From an uncultured Prevotellaceae bacterium (lineage in GTDB: Bacteria; Bacteroidota; Bacteroidia; Bacteroidales; Bacteroidaceae), in NCBI GenBank assembly GCA_946540735.1, contig CAMNIN010000024.1, positions 1-48,642 on the forward strand: a DNA stretch of 48,642 bases. The letters run 5' to 3'. Each line of letters opens with the position of its first letter. The stretch's first letter is position 1. The position numbers and the translations under genes are program-made. The notes beneath the pieces are model-generated. The model was not told the DNA's origin. It worked only from the letters and a program-made list of their open reading frames with translations, and ran no database searches. Below, piece after piece: positions 34,577 through 41,385 of the stretch.

Positions 34577-34604
34577 GTCGGCCCGCCCTTAGTGACGGGC
34601 TGAC
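34577..34604 (+). terminator. Hairpin between hicA and hicB
   Basis: GTCGGCCCG (34577-34585) pairs with CGGGCTGAC (34596-34604), one G-T pair, 10-base loop, followed by TTTAAG. It sits between toxin and antitoxin genes and could act as a weak terminator or attenuator, or as a processing site that sets their ratio. Confidence 0.6.
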
Positions 34605-34635
34605 TTTAAGACAAACTTAAAAAATGTAGTGAGCA

Positions 34636-35040
34636 ATGGAACAGAAAGTTATTAAGGCAATTATTGAACGTGGTGAGGATGGCGGCTTTACCGCTTACTC
34701 CGAGTCTGTGCCTGGTGTCTATGCCAATGGCCTAAGCGAGGAAGAAGTACGTAGGGAGTTCTTGGAAATGATGGAAGAGCAAGCCGAGTTCATGGAAGGG
34801 CGCACGGGAAAGGCTCCAGATTTCAAGGGGGCTTCCATTGTGTTTACCTATGACCTCTCAGCCCTCTTTGCGGCTTTTCCCTTTCTAAATGTCTCAGCTC
34901 TTGCCGAGTGGATGGGTATAAACCCCTCGTTGATGCGGAAGTACAAGGCAGGGCTTTCGACGCCAAGGGGCAAGAACCGTGAGGCCATACAGAAAGGACT
35001 GAAACGCCTTTCCGAGCGTCTGCGTGAAGTCTACGTATAA
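34636..35040 (+). CDS. hicB: HicB-family antitoxin with helix-turn-helix
   Basis: A 134-residue antitoxin. The N-terminal HicB domain (about 3-60, with GGFTAYSESVPGVYANG) should bind HicA. The C-terminal domain (about 81-125) is a helix-turn-helix that presumably binds the hicAB promoter. That C-terminal domain is identical in 32 of 41 aligned residues to the end of the HigA antitoxin at 43353-43739 outside the element. A GC hairpin precedes it and a terminator follows at 35074. Confidence 0.88.
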   Translation: MEQKVIKAIIERGEDGGFTAYSESVPGVYANGLSEEEVRREFLEMMEEQAEFMEGRTGKAPDFKGASIVFTYDLSALFAAFPFLNVSALAEWMGINPSLMRKYKAGLSTPRGKNREAIQKGLKRLSERLREVYV

Positions 35041-35073
35041 GATGTAAAATTCAGAATAAAGAAAGAACGTTTG

Positions 35074-35106
35074 AGCCGCTGGTGCGTGAGGCATTGGCGG
35101 CTTTTT
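35074..35106 (+). terminator. Terminator of hicAB
   Basis: AGCCGC (35074-35079) pairs with GCGGCT (35097-35102) across a 17-base loop, followed by a T run, 33 bp after the hicB stop. Confidence 0.7.
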
Positions 35107-35219
35107 GTTGCCCCATTACCATATAAGGTACGAAAAAAGTATTTGATAATCAAATATATGCCATTTGACTTGCATACATCAAATAAAATTTATAATTTTG
35201 TGACTGGTATTAAGATATT

Positions 35220-35603
35220 ATGGCATATATGAAAAAGAAAGACAAAGTATTAGACCTGCCGATGCGCAAGTGCTTCGCCTTACAGATATTAAAAGGCGAG
35301 AAGGTTAGAGAGTACAGATTATTCACCGACCATTGGGCAACAAGGATGGGGGAGTTCAACGACCCCGATGATCCGTATATGATGACAGACATCAAGCCTT
35401 TCACACGGGCGCACTTCCATCCCTATAACAAGTCGTGGTGGCTGGACGTTGAGATTACTGCCATTGACATCTTCACCGTCAACCAGGCGTTTCTCGACGA
35501 TTTAGGCTCTGAGGTGAACGCCCGCATAGGTGACGGCATCTTCGTCATATCCCTCGGCAAGGTCTTAGGCACAAATTTGGAAGACACCAAGTCAAAAAAA
35601 TAA
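35220..35603 (+). CDS. ASCH-like domain protein
   Basis: A 127-residue single-domain protein. MRKCFALQILKGEKVREYR (15-33) resembles the start of ASCH/PUA-like domains, which bind RNA or modified nucleotides and are common in phages. A TATAATTTTG box lies upstream near 35190. It is followed by a roughly 200-bp gap, then the PAPS-reductase operon. A role beside nucleotide or DNA modification genes would fit, but is inferred. Confidence 0.6.
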   Translation: MAYMKKKDKVLDLPMRKCFALQILKGEKVREYRLFTDHWATRMGEFNDPDDPYMMTDIKPFTRAHFHPYNKSWWLDVEITAIDIFTVNQAFLDDLGSEVNARIGDGIFVISLGKVLGTNLEDTKSKK

Positions 35604-35650
35604 AGTTATTACGTGCGCATTCTCGCCAAAGGCGACACTCGCTGCGTGGA

Positions 35651-35764
35651 ATGCCACCACCACGTTTAAGTTGGGGTGCAAAATATTCTTGTTCAAACTC
35701 GTTGCAACCCGACGATGGCGGCAAAGTTATCAAGCACGGCTCCGCATGGGGTCAGGTGCAGTAG
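35651..35764 (+). CDS. Possible small protein, 37 aa
   Basis: A short frame from ATG 35651 to TAG 35762-35764 in the 204-bp gap between the ASCH-like gene and the 51-aa gene. No family and no ribosome-binding site; codon use is unremarkable. It may be a remnant rather than a gene. Confidence 0.2.
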   Translation: MPPPRLSWGAKYSCSNSLQPDDGGKVIKHGSAWGQVQ

Positions 35765-35807
35765 TGAGTAGGTAAAAAGATTGTTGAATACAAATGGAGG
35801 ACTTGAA

Positions 35808-35963
35808 ATGGCTGAATATTATGCAGAAAGGCTGAATCCCAACGGGACCAAGCGCAGATATCGGACAAAGTCTGAATACCAGCAAGGGCGTTTGCAGGCA
35901 TCAGCAACAGCCGCAGCCCAACGTGCGGGTATCAATCGCGCCGTAGGCGGTAACATCGTCTAA
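35808..35963 (+). CDS. Hypothetical protein, 51 aa
   Basis: A small basic protein with GGAGG 7 bases before the ATG at 35808 and 3 bp from the PAPS-reductase-like gene. The residues AEYYAERLNPNGTKRRYRT and the alanine-rich helix near 30-42 match no family I know. The spacing makes it first gene of the PAPS-ParB-terminase operon. Confidence 0.6.
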   Translation: MAEYYAERLNPNGTKRRYRTKSEYQQGRLQASATAAAQRAGINRAVGGNIV

Positions 35964-35966
35964 GAC

Positions 35967-36686
35967 ATGGAAAAGGCAATAACCGTCATACGGAAAATTG
36001 CAGCAATCACCGACAAGGCAGTGCTGTTCCACTCGGCAACGGGTAAGGACAGCATTGCCTTACTTCACCTGATGCATCCCTACTTCAAGGAAATCCAGTG
36101 CGTGTACATGTACGCCGTGAAAGACCTCGACCATGTGAACAAGTATATCGGATGGGCACAGAGAAGATACAAGAATGTGCGTTTCATACAGATTCCCCAC
36201 ATGGCGGTATATGCAGAGACGAGACTCGGATTCCTCGGAAGGAAAAAGAACCCCGATCAGAAACTTTACTCGTTGTCAGACCTGACGGACATCGTGCGGG
36301 TGAGGTACAACATCGAATGGGCGTTCTTTGGTTTCAAGATGAGCGACAGCTTCAAGCGCAGGCTGATGCTGCGCAACTACACCCCCGACAAAGGCGAGTA
36401 CGAATTGCAGGCCATCAACTACAAGAGCAAGAAAGCCTATCCCTTGTCGGTCTATAAGAATGGAGACGTGCTGCGATACATCGAGGACAACGGCCTTATT
36501 CGCCCTGAGAAGTACGGGCTGACAGGACAGAGCAGCGGCTGCGACCCCACCAACGTGGAATATCTCTTGTGGCTGGAGCAGAACTCACCGAAAGACCTGC
36601 AAAGGGTGTATGCAGAGCTGCCCCTCGCAGAGCGTCTGATGTTCAATTATAAGCAGAAAGAAAATGGCAAAGATAAAGACAAGTGA
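35967..36686 (+). CDS. PAPS reductase-like PP-loop protein
   Basis: A 239-residue adenine-nucleotide alpha hydrolase with the PP-loop FHSATGKDS (21-29) and a late SSGCDP block. Relatives include CysH, DndC of the DNA phosphorothioation system and IbrA of prophages. The redox cysteine tail of true CysH (ECGIH) is absent, so sulfate assimilation is unlikely. The stop overlaps the ParB-like gene by 23 bp. The pairing suggests sulfur transfer or adenylation of nucleic acid, which remains a hypothesis. Confidence 0.82.
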   Translation: MEKAITVIRKIAAITDKAVLFHSATGKDSIALLHLMHPYFKEIQCVYMYAVKDLDHVNKYIGWAQRRYKNVRFIQIPHMAVYAETRLGFLGRKKNPDQKLYSLSDLTDIVRVRYNIEWAFFGFKMSDSFKRRLMLRNYTPDKGEYELQAINYKSKKAYPLSVYKNGDVLRYIEDNGLIRPEKYGLTGQSSGCDPTNVEYLLWLEQNSPKDLQRVYAELPLAERLMFNYKQKENGKDKDK

Positions 36687-37335
36687 GACAAAAGAGGTTA
36701 TGCGCTCGCAGCTGAGCCTCAACCCCTACAATCCGAAGGTGCATAGCGACAAGCAGGTGGACGGACAGCGGAAGAACATCAAGGCTTTCGGCTACCTTGG
36801 GGGTATTGTGTGGAACCGACGCACGGGCAACCTCATAGACGGACACCGAAGGGTGAAAGCCCTCGACCTGCTGAACAAGTACGACGGCACCAACGACTAC
36901 CCCGTGAAGGTGGAGGTAGTGGACTTCGACGAAAAGGCAGAGAAGGAGCAAATGACTTACATGGCACTTGGCTCGACACGTCCCGACTACGAGATGATTG
37001 CCGACTATCTGCCCGACATAGACGCTAACCTTGCAGGCATAGAGCCTTACGACCTCGCACAGATAGAGAGTTTCCTCCCACAAGAGCCTGTCGTCGTTGA
37101 GGCTATGGATGACCTCATCGTCACTCCCGAAGTGACCCAGGAACGCCGAACGGTTGCCAAAGAGCAGCGCAAGGAGTACCGAGAAAAGACGATTGAGGAG
37201 CAACGTGACATAGAAGCCTACATCACTATCAGCTTCGCCAGCATGGACGAGAAGCGCATGTTCTGCGACATCACGGGCATAAGGGAGAGTGACAAGTTCA
37301 TTTCAGGCAGTGAAATAATAAATATGATACAATGA
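36664..37335 (+). CDS. ParB/sulfiredoxin-fold protein (IbrB-like)
   Basis: A 223-residue protein. LIDGHRRVKAL (58-68) within the N-terminal 100 residues is the ParB-N/DGQHR-type loop that binds nucleotide. The C-terminal half is helical. In prophages such proteins (IbrB) accompany a PAPS-reductase-like partner (IbrA), as here, where the two genes overlap by 23 bp. It overlaps the following small-terminase-like gene by 4 bp. No partner ParA exists, so plasmid partition is unlikely. Confidence 0.8.
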   Translation: MAKIKTSETKEVMRSQLSLNPYNPKVHSDKQVDGQRKNIKAFGYLGGIVWNRRTGNLIDGHRRVKALDLLNKYDGTNDYPVKVEVVDFDEKAEKEQMTYMALGSTRPDYEMIADYLPDIDANLAGIEPYDLAQIESFLPQEPVVVEAMDDLIVTPEVTQERRTVAKEQRKEYREKTIEEQRDIEAYITISFASMDEKRMFCDITGIRESDKFISGSEIINMIQ

Positions 37336-37745
37336 GACCACCGATAGAAAAGTTCAGGGAGGCAATGACGAAATGCCGTGGCAACCTCACCCAAGTGGCA
37401 AGGGCTTTTGGCGTTTCCCGACATGCCGTTTACAACTGGATAAACGATGATGCAGATTACAAGGCGACACTTGATGATGCGCGAGGGGAGTTCCTCGACG
37501 AGGTAATATCAACATCGAGAATCGTCGCCCTCGGCATCCCGCTGAAGGACGACAAAGGCAATTTTGCAGGCTATCAGGTTCCCCCCGACGGCAGTATGCT
37601 CAGATACCTTCTCAGCACACTCGGACGAACAGAAGGCTTTGGGGAGCGCATCGACGTAACCACCAACGGGCAATCAATTAACGACCGCGAGTTATCTGAA
37701 CAAGAGGCAAGGGAATTGATAAAGCGTCTGGAAAGTGAATTTTAG
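37332..37745 (+). CDS. Small terminase-like helix-turn-helix protein
   Basis: A 137-residue protein with an N-terminal HTH (about 12-40: RGNLTQVARAFGVSRHAVYNWI) followed by a segment with the look of terminase small subunits of the phBC6A51 group, ending in a charged helix (EQEARELIKRLESEF). Small terminases select the DNA to be packaged. No large terminase follows; a terminator is at 37810. A plain regulator is the alternative. Confidence 0.62.
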   Translation: MRPPIEKFREAMTKCRGNLTQVARAFGVSRHAVYNWINDDADYKATLDDARGEFLDEVISTSRIVALGIPLKDDKGNFAGYQVPPDGSMLRYLLSTLGRTEGFGERIDVTTNGQSINDRELSEQEARELIKRLESEF

Positions 37746-37809
37746 GCCATAATTAATTACCACTATCTCACCAGTGCGTATTTTACGCATTAATATTTGT
37801 CTTGTGGAA

Positions 37810-37845
37810 GGGAGCCGACCGTGAGGTTGGTCCCCTTTCTTATTT
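37810..37845 (+). terminator. Terminator of the PAPS-ParB-terminase operon
   Basis: GGGA and CCGACC (37810-37820, one-base bulge) pair with GGTTGG and TCCC (37825-37834), GTGA loop, followed by CTTTCTTATTT. It lies between converging genes. Confidence 0.75.
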
Positions 37846-38028
37846 CATCAGCCCTTCACGCTCGGCTTTCTCCCTTACAGCAGCATTGATGAAACCGTTC
37901 CTGTTCTCCACTTTGTCAAGCACGGGGATAAGGTCGGCTTCTGCCTTGTAGTGGTAAGACTTTAGCTTTTTGTCCTCTGGCGTGCGAGGGCGACCCACTG
38001 GATTCTTCTCTTTTTCCTTCTGTTCCAT
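37840..38028 (-). CDS. Small ribbon-helix-helix-like regulator
   Basis: A 62-residue protein. After a lysine- and proline-rich head (NPVGRPRTPEDKK) comes a strand-helix-helix pattern (LKSYHYKAEADLIPVLDKVE, then NGFINAAVREKAEREG), the shape of a ribbon-helix-helix or an accessory DNA-binding protein. It is divergent from the operon at 38267, and four copies of TGTACAC(C/T)GAAAT lie in between. It is the obvious candidate to bind them. Confidence 0.65.
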   Translation of the reverse strand: MEQKEKEKNPVGRPRTPEDKKLKSYHYKAEADLIPVLDKVENRNGFINAAVREKAEREGLMK

Positions 38029-38052
38029 ATTTGGTTACTAAATACTTTTGTG

Positions 38053-38220
38053 CAAAGGTAGCCATTTTCTTTCTATTATAATAATGTACACCGAAATTAT
38101 AACAAATTTTAATTGTGTACACCGAAATGTATATGTTTCTTAATTAAATTATAGTGTACACTGAAAATACATAAACAAAGTTAATAAATTTGGTGTACAC
38201 TGATATTATTTGTACCTTTG
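38053..38220. promoter_or_regulatory. Divergent promoters with a four-site operator array
   Basis: Four direct copies of TGTACACYGAAAT-like 13-mers start at 38085, 38116, 38155 and 38194 (spacings 31, 39, 39). The rightward promoter has TTTG (38189-38192) and TACCTTTG (38213-38220); the fourth copy lies inside its spacer. A leftward -7 box (TACCTTTG on the minus strand, 38053-38060) serves the ribbon-helix-helix gene, with the first copy near its -33 position. The layout implies repression of both genes by one protein. Confidence 0.8.
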
Positions 38221-38266
38221 CATCAGAGTTAAGAAACAAAGTACAAACAATTAAATTTCTAAGGTT

Positions 38267-38596
38267 ATGAGTACAAAGACAAAAAACATGCTGAGAGAGG
38301 TGATGCTGTTGATGTGGCAATTCATCCGCCAGAACGGACTGCCACAGAGTGAGGCACTGAAAACCGCTTGGCGCAACATCAAACTGCGCAAGGCCATGAA
38401 GGAGCGTATTGTCAAGTTCGTTTTCCAGAAGGTCGATAATTCTCTGCGTGTCGCCTACGGAACTTTGAAAAGCGACATCGTGCCACTGACAGGTGAGAGC
38501 GGTCGCAAGCCCAATCCAACATTGCAGGTGTACTACGACACGGAAAAAGCCTCTTGGCGTTGTTTTAAGCGCGCACAACTGCTTGAAATCTACTAA
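38267..38596 (+). CDS. SH3-like (WYL_2 family) protein
   Basis: A 109-residue protein. Residues 55-105 (RVAYGTLKSDIVPL, then CFKRAQLLEI) match a small SH3-barrel family frequent in Bacteroidetes mobile elements. The N-terminal half is a helical, basic segment (LMWQFIRQNG...KAMKERIVKF). Function unknown; nucleic-acid binding is plausible. It is first of a four-gene rightward operon under the operator array. Confidence 0.65.
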   Translation: MSTKTKNMLREVMLLMWQFIRQNGLPQSEALKTAWRNIKLRKAMKERIVKFVFQKVDNSLRVAYGTLKSDIVPLTGESGRKPNPTLQVYYDTEKASWRCFKRAQLLEIY

Positions 38597-38615
38597 TCTA
38601 ATAAAGTATCAGGAT

Positions 38616-38909
38616 ATGAGTACAAATACCGCTATAGGCCGTAAAAGAGCCGATTTGATTATCACTTTTAACGGAAAGGAAATCAACCTTGAAAACGTGT
38701 TGCTCAGTACAGCGAAAAAGAGAGCGCACCACATGGTACGCAAGTATCTAATGAGCGAGTTTCAGAAGAAAGAGGCTACCGCCAAAATCATGCTGCATGA
38801 CAACTGCGTTAGTGAGATTTACGGCTTCCGCAAGTGTGGACTTGGTGCTATAAGCATCATCCACAGCGACAGCCCAGGAACGAACAGAGTTAATTACAGA
38901 CGATTATAA
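38616..38909 (+). CDS. Hypothetical protein, 97 aa
   Basis: Unrecognised. The start at 38616 (ATG, AGGA 5 bases before it) is chosen over a longer frame that overlaps the upstream gene. A basic middle (KKRAHHMVRKYLMSEFQKK) suggests nucleic-acid or membrane contact. Confidence 0.55.
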   Translation: MSTNTAIGRKRADLIITFNGKEINLENVLLSTAKKRAHHMVRKYLMSEFQKKEATAKIMLHDNCVSEIYGFRKCGLGAISIIHSDSPGTNRVNYRRL

Positions 38910-38927
38910 ACTAAAATAGAGCAAGAT

Positions 38928-39191
38928 ATGGACCCCGTATTTCTCATGGTAAAGGATTTGCCACAAATAAAGGCCGCTATATGGTTTGAAAAACTGAAAG
39001 CGGTGCAGGAAGCCAACCAAAAGGTTGAGGAATGGATCAACGTTGTAAGACAGAACATCGGTTATTGCGAGGAAAGCCCCGCGATGGCGGCACTCGGAAA
39101 GGCAGACGCACTCTCGGCCGCAAAGGAGATGGCGAAAGCCGCTAAAGAAGTATTGATGAAAATAAAGGACTTGAACGATGGTTATCAATAA
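38928..39191 (+). CDS. Hypothetical helical protein, 87 aa
   Basis: Predicted nearly all helical with an alanine-rich second half; no family recognised. It overlaps the next small gene by 14 bp, so translation is likely coupled. Confidence 0.55.
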   Translation: MDPVFLMVKDLPQIKAAIWFEKLKAVQEANQKVEEWINVVRQNIGYCEESPAMAALGKADALSAAKEMAKAAKEVLMKIKDLNDGYQ

Positions 39192-39321
39192 AGCCTACCT
39201 CGGACAGATGCGAGCCTACAGACGGCTTGCAAGATGGGCAGACAGACACCCACTCCTGCTCAACGTGCTTACAACTGCCGAAGCGACGGCAATTGCCATC
39301 TACGTTTTCATGTATTACTAA
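39178..39321 (+). CDS. Small membrane-like protein, 47 aa
   Basis: ATG at 39178, TAA at 39319. A basic N-terminal half (QMRAYRRLARWADRH) is followed by one hydrophobic stretch (LLLNVLTTAEATAIAIYVF) that could span the membrane. It is last in the operon, 40 bp before a terminator. Small phage membrane proteins can act on the host envelope, but no role can be assigned. Confidence 0.5.
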   Translation: MVINKAYLGQMRAYRRLARWADRHPLLLNVLTTAEATAIAIYVFMYY

Positions 39322-39364
39322 AACCACAATTATCAGCCCTTAGAAATCTGCACATAATGACGAC

Positions 39365-39395
39365 GGCCTGCCTCAACTGCGAGACAGGCCTTTTT
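39365..39395 (+). terminator. Terminator between the late small operon and the integrase gene
   Basis: GGCCTG and CTC (39365-39374, one mismatch) pair with GAG and CAGGCC (39381-39390), followed by TTTTTCG. It lies between converging transcripts. Confidence 0.8.
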
Positions 39396-39469
39396 CGTTG
39401 GCCGCAGACGACTAAAACAAGCAAGGTGGCACAACTGTCCGCGGAAAGCAAAAGAAGCGCGCAGGACAC

Positions 39470-40717
39470 TTATTTTGGGCCTTTCTGCCAGTGTTGTATC
39501 AGCAGGCGTGCGTGCTCCTCTGGCGTGACCTTGATGTATTTCAGGAAAGCGGCCTCCGTTTTGTGCCCCGTGATGTGCATGATGCTGATTGAGGGGAAGC
39601 CGGACTTGTACAGGTTAGTGGCAAATGACCTCCTCCCCGTGTGTGAGCTGACGAGCTGCCACTTCTCATATTTGGTAGTAATCTTCTTTCCACCCTTGGT
39701 GATGGATTTCAGGACACTCTCATTGATACCCGCAAGCTGGCAGACCTCCTTGATGTGGTCGTTAAACTTCTGGTTGCTGATGGTGAGGGGGATGCCACCA
39801 TACCTGTTCCATATCTCGCGAAACACCGGGTGGATGGGGATTGTGACGAAGTTGTTCGTCTTCTGCTGCCGAATGACAATGAGGTCGCCTTGAATGTGCT
39901 CGGGACGCAGACGGATGATGTCGGAGAACCTGAGTCCCGTCCAGCACTCGAGTAGGAAAAGGTCTCTTATTTCCGCAAGGTGGGGGGTGTGCGATAGGTC
40001 ACACGTCCTTATCTTTTCAAGTTCCTCCTCGTCAAGTGCCACCGCCTCAGTGTCCTCGGTGACGTGACGGAAGCTCTGCCAGCGGGTGTTGTCTGTCAGC
40101 TCACGTTCCACAGCCTCATGAAGCAGGGCTTTCAGAGAGATTATCTTGTGGGCTATCGTGTTCGTCGCAAGGTTGAGGCTTTGCAGATAGCCGACGAATG
40201 ATTGGAGGGTTGGCTTGTCGATGTCGGGAAAGTCGAGCGTCCTCCCGATTTTCTTCTCAAACTGTCTCAGATACTCATAGGTACGTGCATACTCGCGTTT
40301 TGTCTTATAGGTGACAGTCTGACCGCCCCTCCGTCCGTTCATGCGGGTGTCGCACTCGTCGATGTACTGGGTGAAGAACTCATGCAGGGTAGTCGCCCGT
40401 CCCGTGCCCTTCCCGAAATGACGGTCGAGCACTTCTTTCAGTCTGTCCTTGGTGACTGCCCGGCCTTCCCTTGCCGAGTCCGCTATGAGTGTTTCCAGCT
40501 TCGACGATATGGAGACGAGCGCAGCGTTCACCTCATCGGCATAGGGGCAATATTTGGAAGTCTTCACCTTCTGCTTGTCTGCATCCCAGAAGATGGGCTC
40601 CACCTTCAATGGGGTGGCGTACATCAGTTTTTCATTCCTGCCGAAGCGGAAAGACACACTGATGGTCTGCGGGGAATCCTCGTCCATCCGTCTGACCGTG
40701 AATCTTACGTTTGCCAT
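39470..40717 (-). CDS. int: Tyrosine recombinase (integrase)
   Basis: A 415-residue phage integrase of the Bacteroidetes type with an arm-binding N-terminal domain, a SAM-like core-binding domain (about 110-205) and the catalytic domain. The active-site set is complete: R263 in TGLRFSD, H359 and R362 in SHTGRRS, H385 in ITGHK and the nucleophile Y394 in FLKYIK. It catalyses integration at tRNA-Pro. The gene reads away from attR, and its promoter region overlaps the candidate arm site at 40766. Confidence 0.95.
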   Translation of the reverse strand: MANVRFTVRRMDEDSPQTISVSFRFGRNEKLMYATPLKVEPIFWDADKQKVKTSKYCPYADEVNAALVSISSKLETLIADSAREGRAVTKDRLKEVLDRHFGKGTGRATTLHEFFTQYIDECDTRMNGRRGGQTVTYKTKREYARTYEYLRQFEKKIGRTLDFPDIDKPTLQSFVGYLQSLNLATNTIAHKIISLKALLHEAVERELTDNTRWQSFRHVTEDTEAVALDEEELEKIRTCDLSHTPHLAEIRDLFLLECWTGLRFSDIIRLRPEHIQGDLIVIRQQKTNNFVTIPIHPVFREIWNRYGGIPLTISNQKFNDHIKEVCQLAGINESVLKSITKGGKKITTKYEKWQLVSSHTGRRSFATNLYKSGFPSISIMHITGHKTEAAFLKYIKVTPEEHARLLIQHWQKGPK

Positions 40718-40745
40718 GTTTTTTCTTTTCTAAGGGTTTCGACTG

Positions 40746-40791
40746 CAAATATACAAATCTTTTCCATGTTCCGTTTTTGTTCCGCTGAATC
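40746..40791 (-). promoter_or_regulatory. Integrase promoter overlapping right arm-site repeat
   Basis: The minus strand has TATATTTG (40746-40753), about 30 bp before int. The 26-bp repeat shared with 19285-19310 lies at 40766-40791, where the -33 region would be. Integrase bound there could repress its own gene. Confidence 0.6.
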
Positions 40792-40826
40792 TTTATTTTT
40801 CATATACTTTATTTAACTTTTATTCG

Positions 40827-40834
40827 TACCTTTG
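40827..40834 (+). promoter_or_regulatory. Outward-facing -7 box toward attR
   Basis: TACCTTTG reads toward attR with no gene between it and the chromosome. In the excised circle it would transcribe across attP into the left end of the element, antisense to the amidotransferase gene. Confidence 0.4.
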
Positions 40835-40905
40835 TACCATCTTAACATTCGTAAACCCCTTGAAACAAAGGCATTCAGTATTTTAATGGCAAAATAGTAA
40901 AAAAA

Positions 40906-40931
40906 GGCGTTCGAGTCGCCTCATCCCGACA
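40906..40931 (+). repeat. attR core (26 bp)
   Basis: Exact copy of 19214-19239, the 3' end of tRNA-Pro, without the rest of the tRNA. It marks the right boundary of the element. The sequence after it is the original chromosomal continuation of the tRNA. Confidence 0.93.
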
Positions 40932-40938
40932 GACGACA

Positions 40939-40965
40939 AAAACCGCTGTTTTCAGCGGTTTTTTC
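40939..40965 (+). terminator. Displaced native terminator of tRNA-Pro
   Basis: CCGCTG (40943-40948) and CAGCGG (40953-40958) with a TTTT loop, A run before and T run after. It lies 11 bp beyond attR, so before integration it stood directly behind the tRNA. Confidence 0.85.
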
Positions 40966-41017
40966 GTTTATGGCACGTAGGGTTCTGTAATCATCTAGAA
41001 CCTTCCCCTATGATCAT

Positions 41018-41127
41018 GCAAAATCAATGGTAACATTCGAACAGATGGAAGAACTTCGTTGTGGAATCTGCTCACTATGCGAGGCTGATGGCGCGTGAGC
41101 ATAATCATTCCATAGGCTTGGGGGCAA
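41018..41127 (+). repeat. Decayed copy of an internal element segment
   Basis: 41018-41058 matches 33958-33999 (end of the tape measure gene and start of the 47-aa gene) with about two mismatches. 41058-41127 then matches about 34149-34217 at about 85 percent. Some 150 bp between the two matches are missing here. The second terminator arm is lost. It is a remnant of an earlier, related element at the same site. Confidence 0.75.
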
Positions 41128-41143
41128 TTTTTGTCTCCAGAAG

Positions 41144-41359
41144 ATGAGAGATAGGGTGGCTGCTATCCCCGTGACATCAAATAAACTGCGCCTTTATTGC
41201 CTACGCCTGTCCGATGGTGTGCTTATTGTCGGTAATGGTGGGCGAAAAAAAACGCGCACATACAATGAAAGCGACGAATTAAGTGGCTATGTGCTTACAT
41301 TGCAGAAACTTGACACATTGCTGAAAGCAGCCGAAAAGAAAGGCTTTGATACCTCCTGA
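41144..41359 (+). CDS. Small protein, probably a fragment, 71 aa
   Basis: The segment LRLYCLRLSDGVLIVGNGGRK looks like the C-terminal beta strands of a RelE-like toxin or a related small element protein, but the first half of such a domain is missing. It starts 17 bp after the relic of the related element and may be a leftover from it. Confidence 0.4.
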   Translation: MRDRVAAIPVTSNKLRLYCLRLSDGVLIVGNGGRKKTRTYNESDELSGYVLTLQKLDTLLKAAEKKGFDTS

Positions 41360-41385
41360 CGAATCCTGCAAAATGAGCTATAGGT

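Larger units (their letters stand above)
19214..40931. mobile_element. Phage-like integrative element in tRNA-Pro, candidate phage satellite
   Basis: A 26-bp direct repeat bounds about 21.7 kb. One copy is the 3' end of tRNA-Pro (19214-19239); the other is at 40906-40931 beside a tyrosine integrase. Inside are phage-type regulators, a replication module with iterons, an adenine methylase-like gene, RusA, a tape measure protein, HicAB, PAPS-reductase/ParB/small-terminase genes and an amidoligase cassette. No large terminase, portal, major capsid, protease, baseplate, lysis, relaxase or conjugation gene is visible. Genes are packed with 4-bp overlaps and look intact. It could be a phage satellite that borrows capsids, or a prophage that lost its structural genes. 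Confidence 0.85.

Noticed and set aside
35967..36686. Assimilatory sulfate reduction (CysH)
   Set aside because: The C-terminal redox cysteine motif is missing and no sulfur assimilation genes are near.
36664..37335. Plasmid partition ParB
   Set aside because: No ParA or parS sites; the gene is fused into an operon with a PAPS-reductase-like protein, the IbrAB-like setting.
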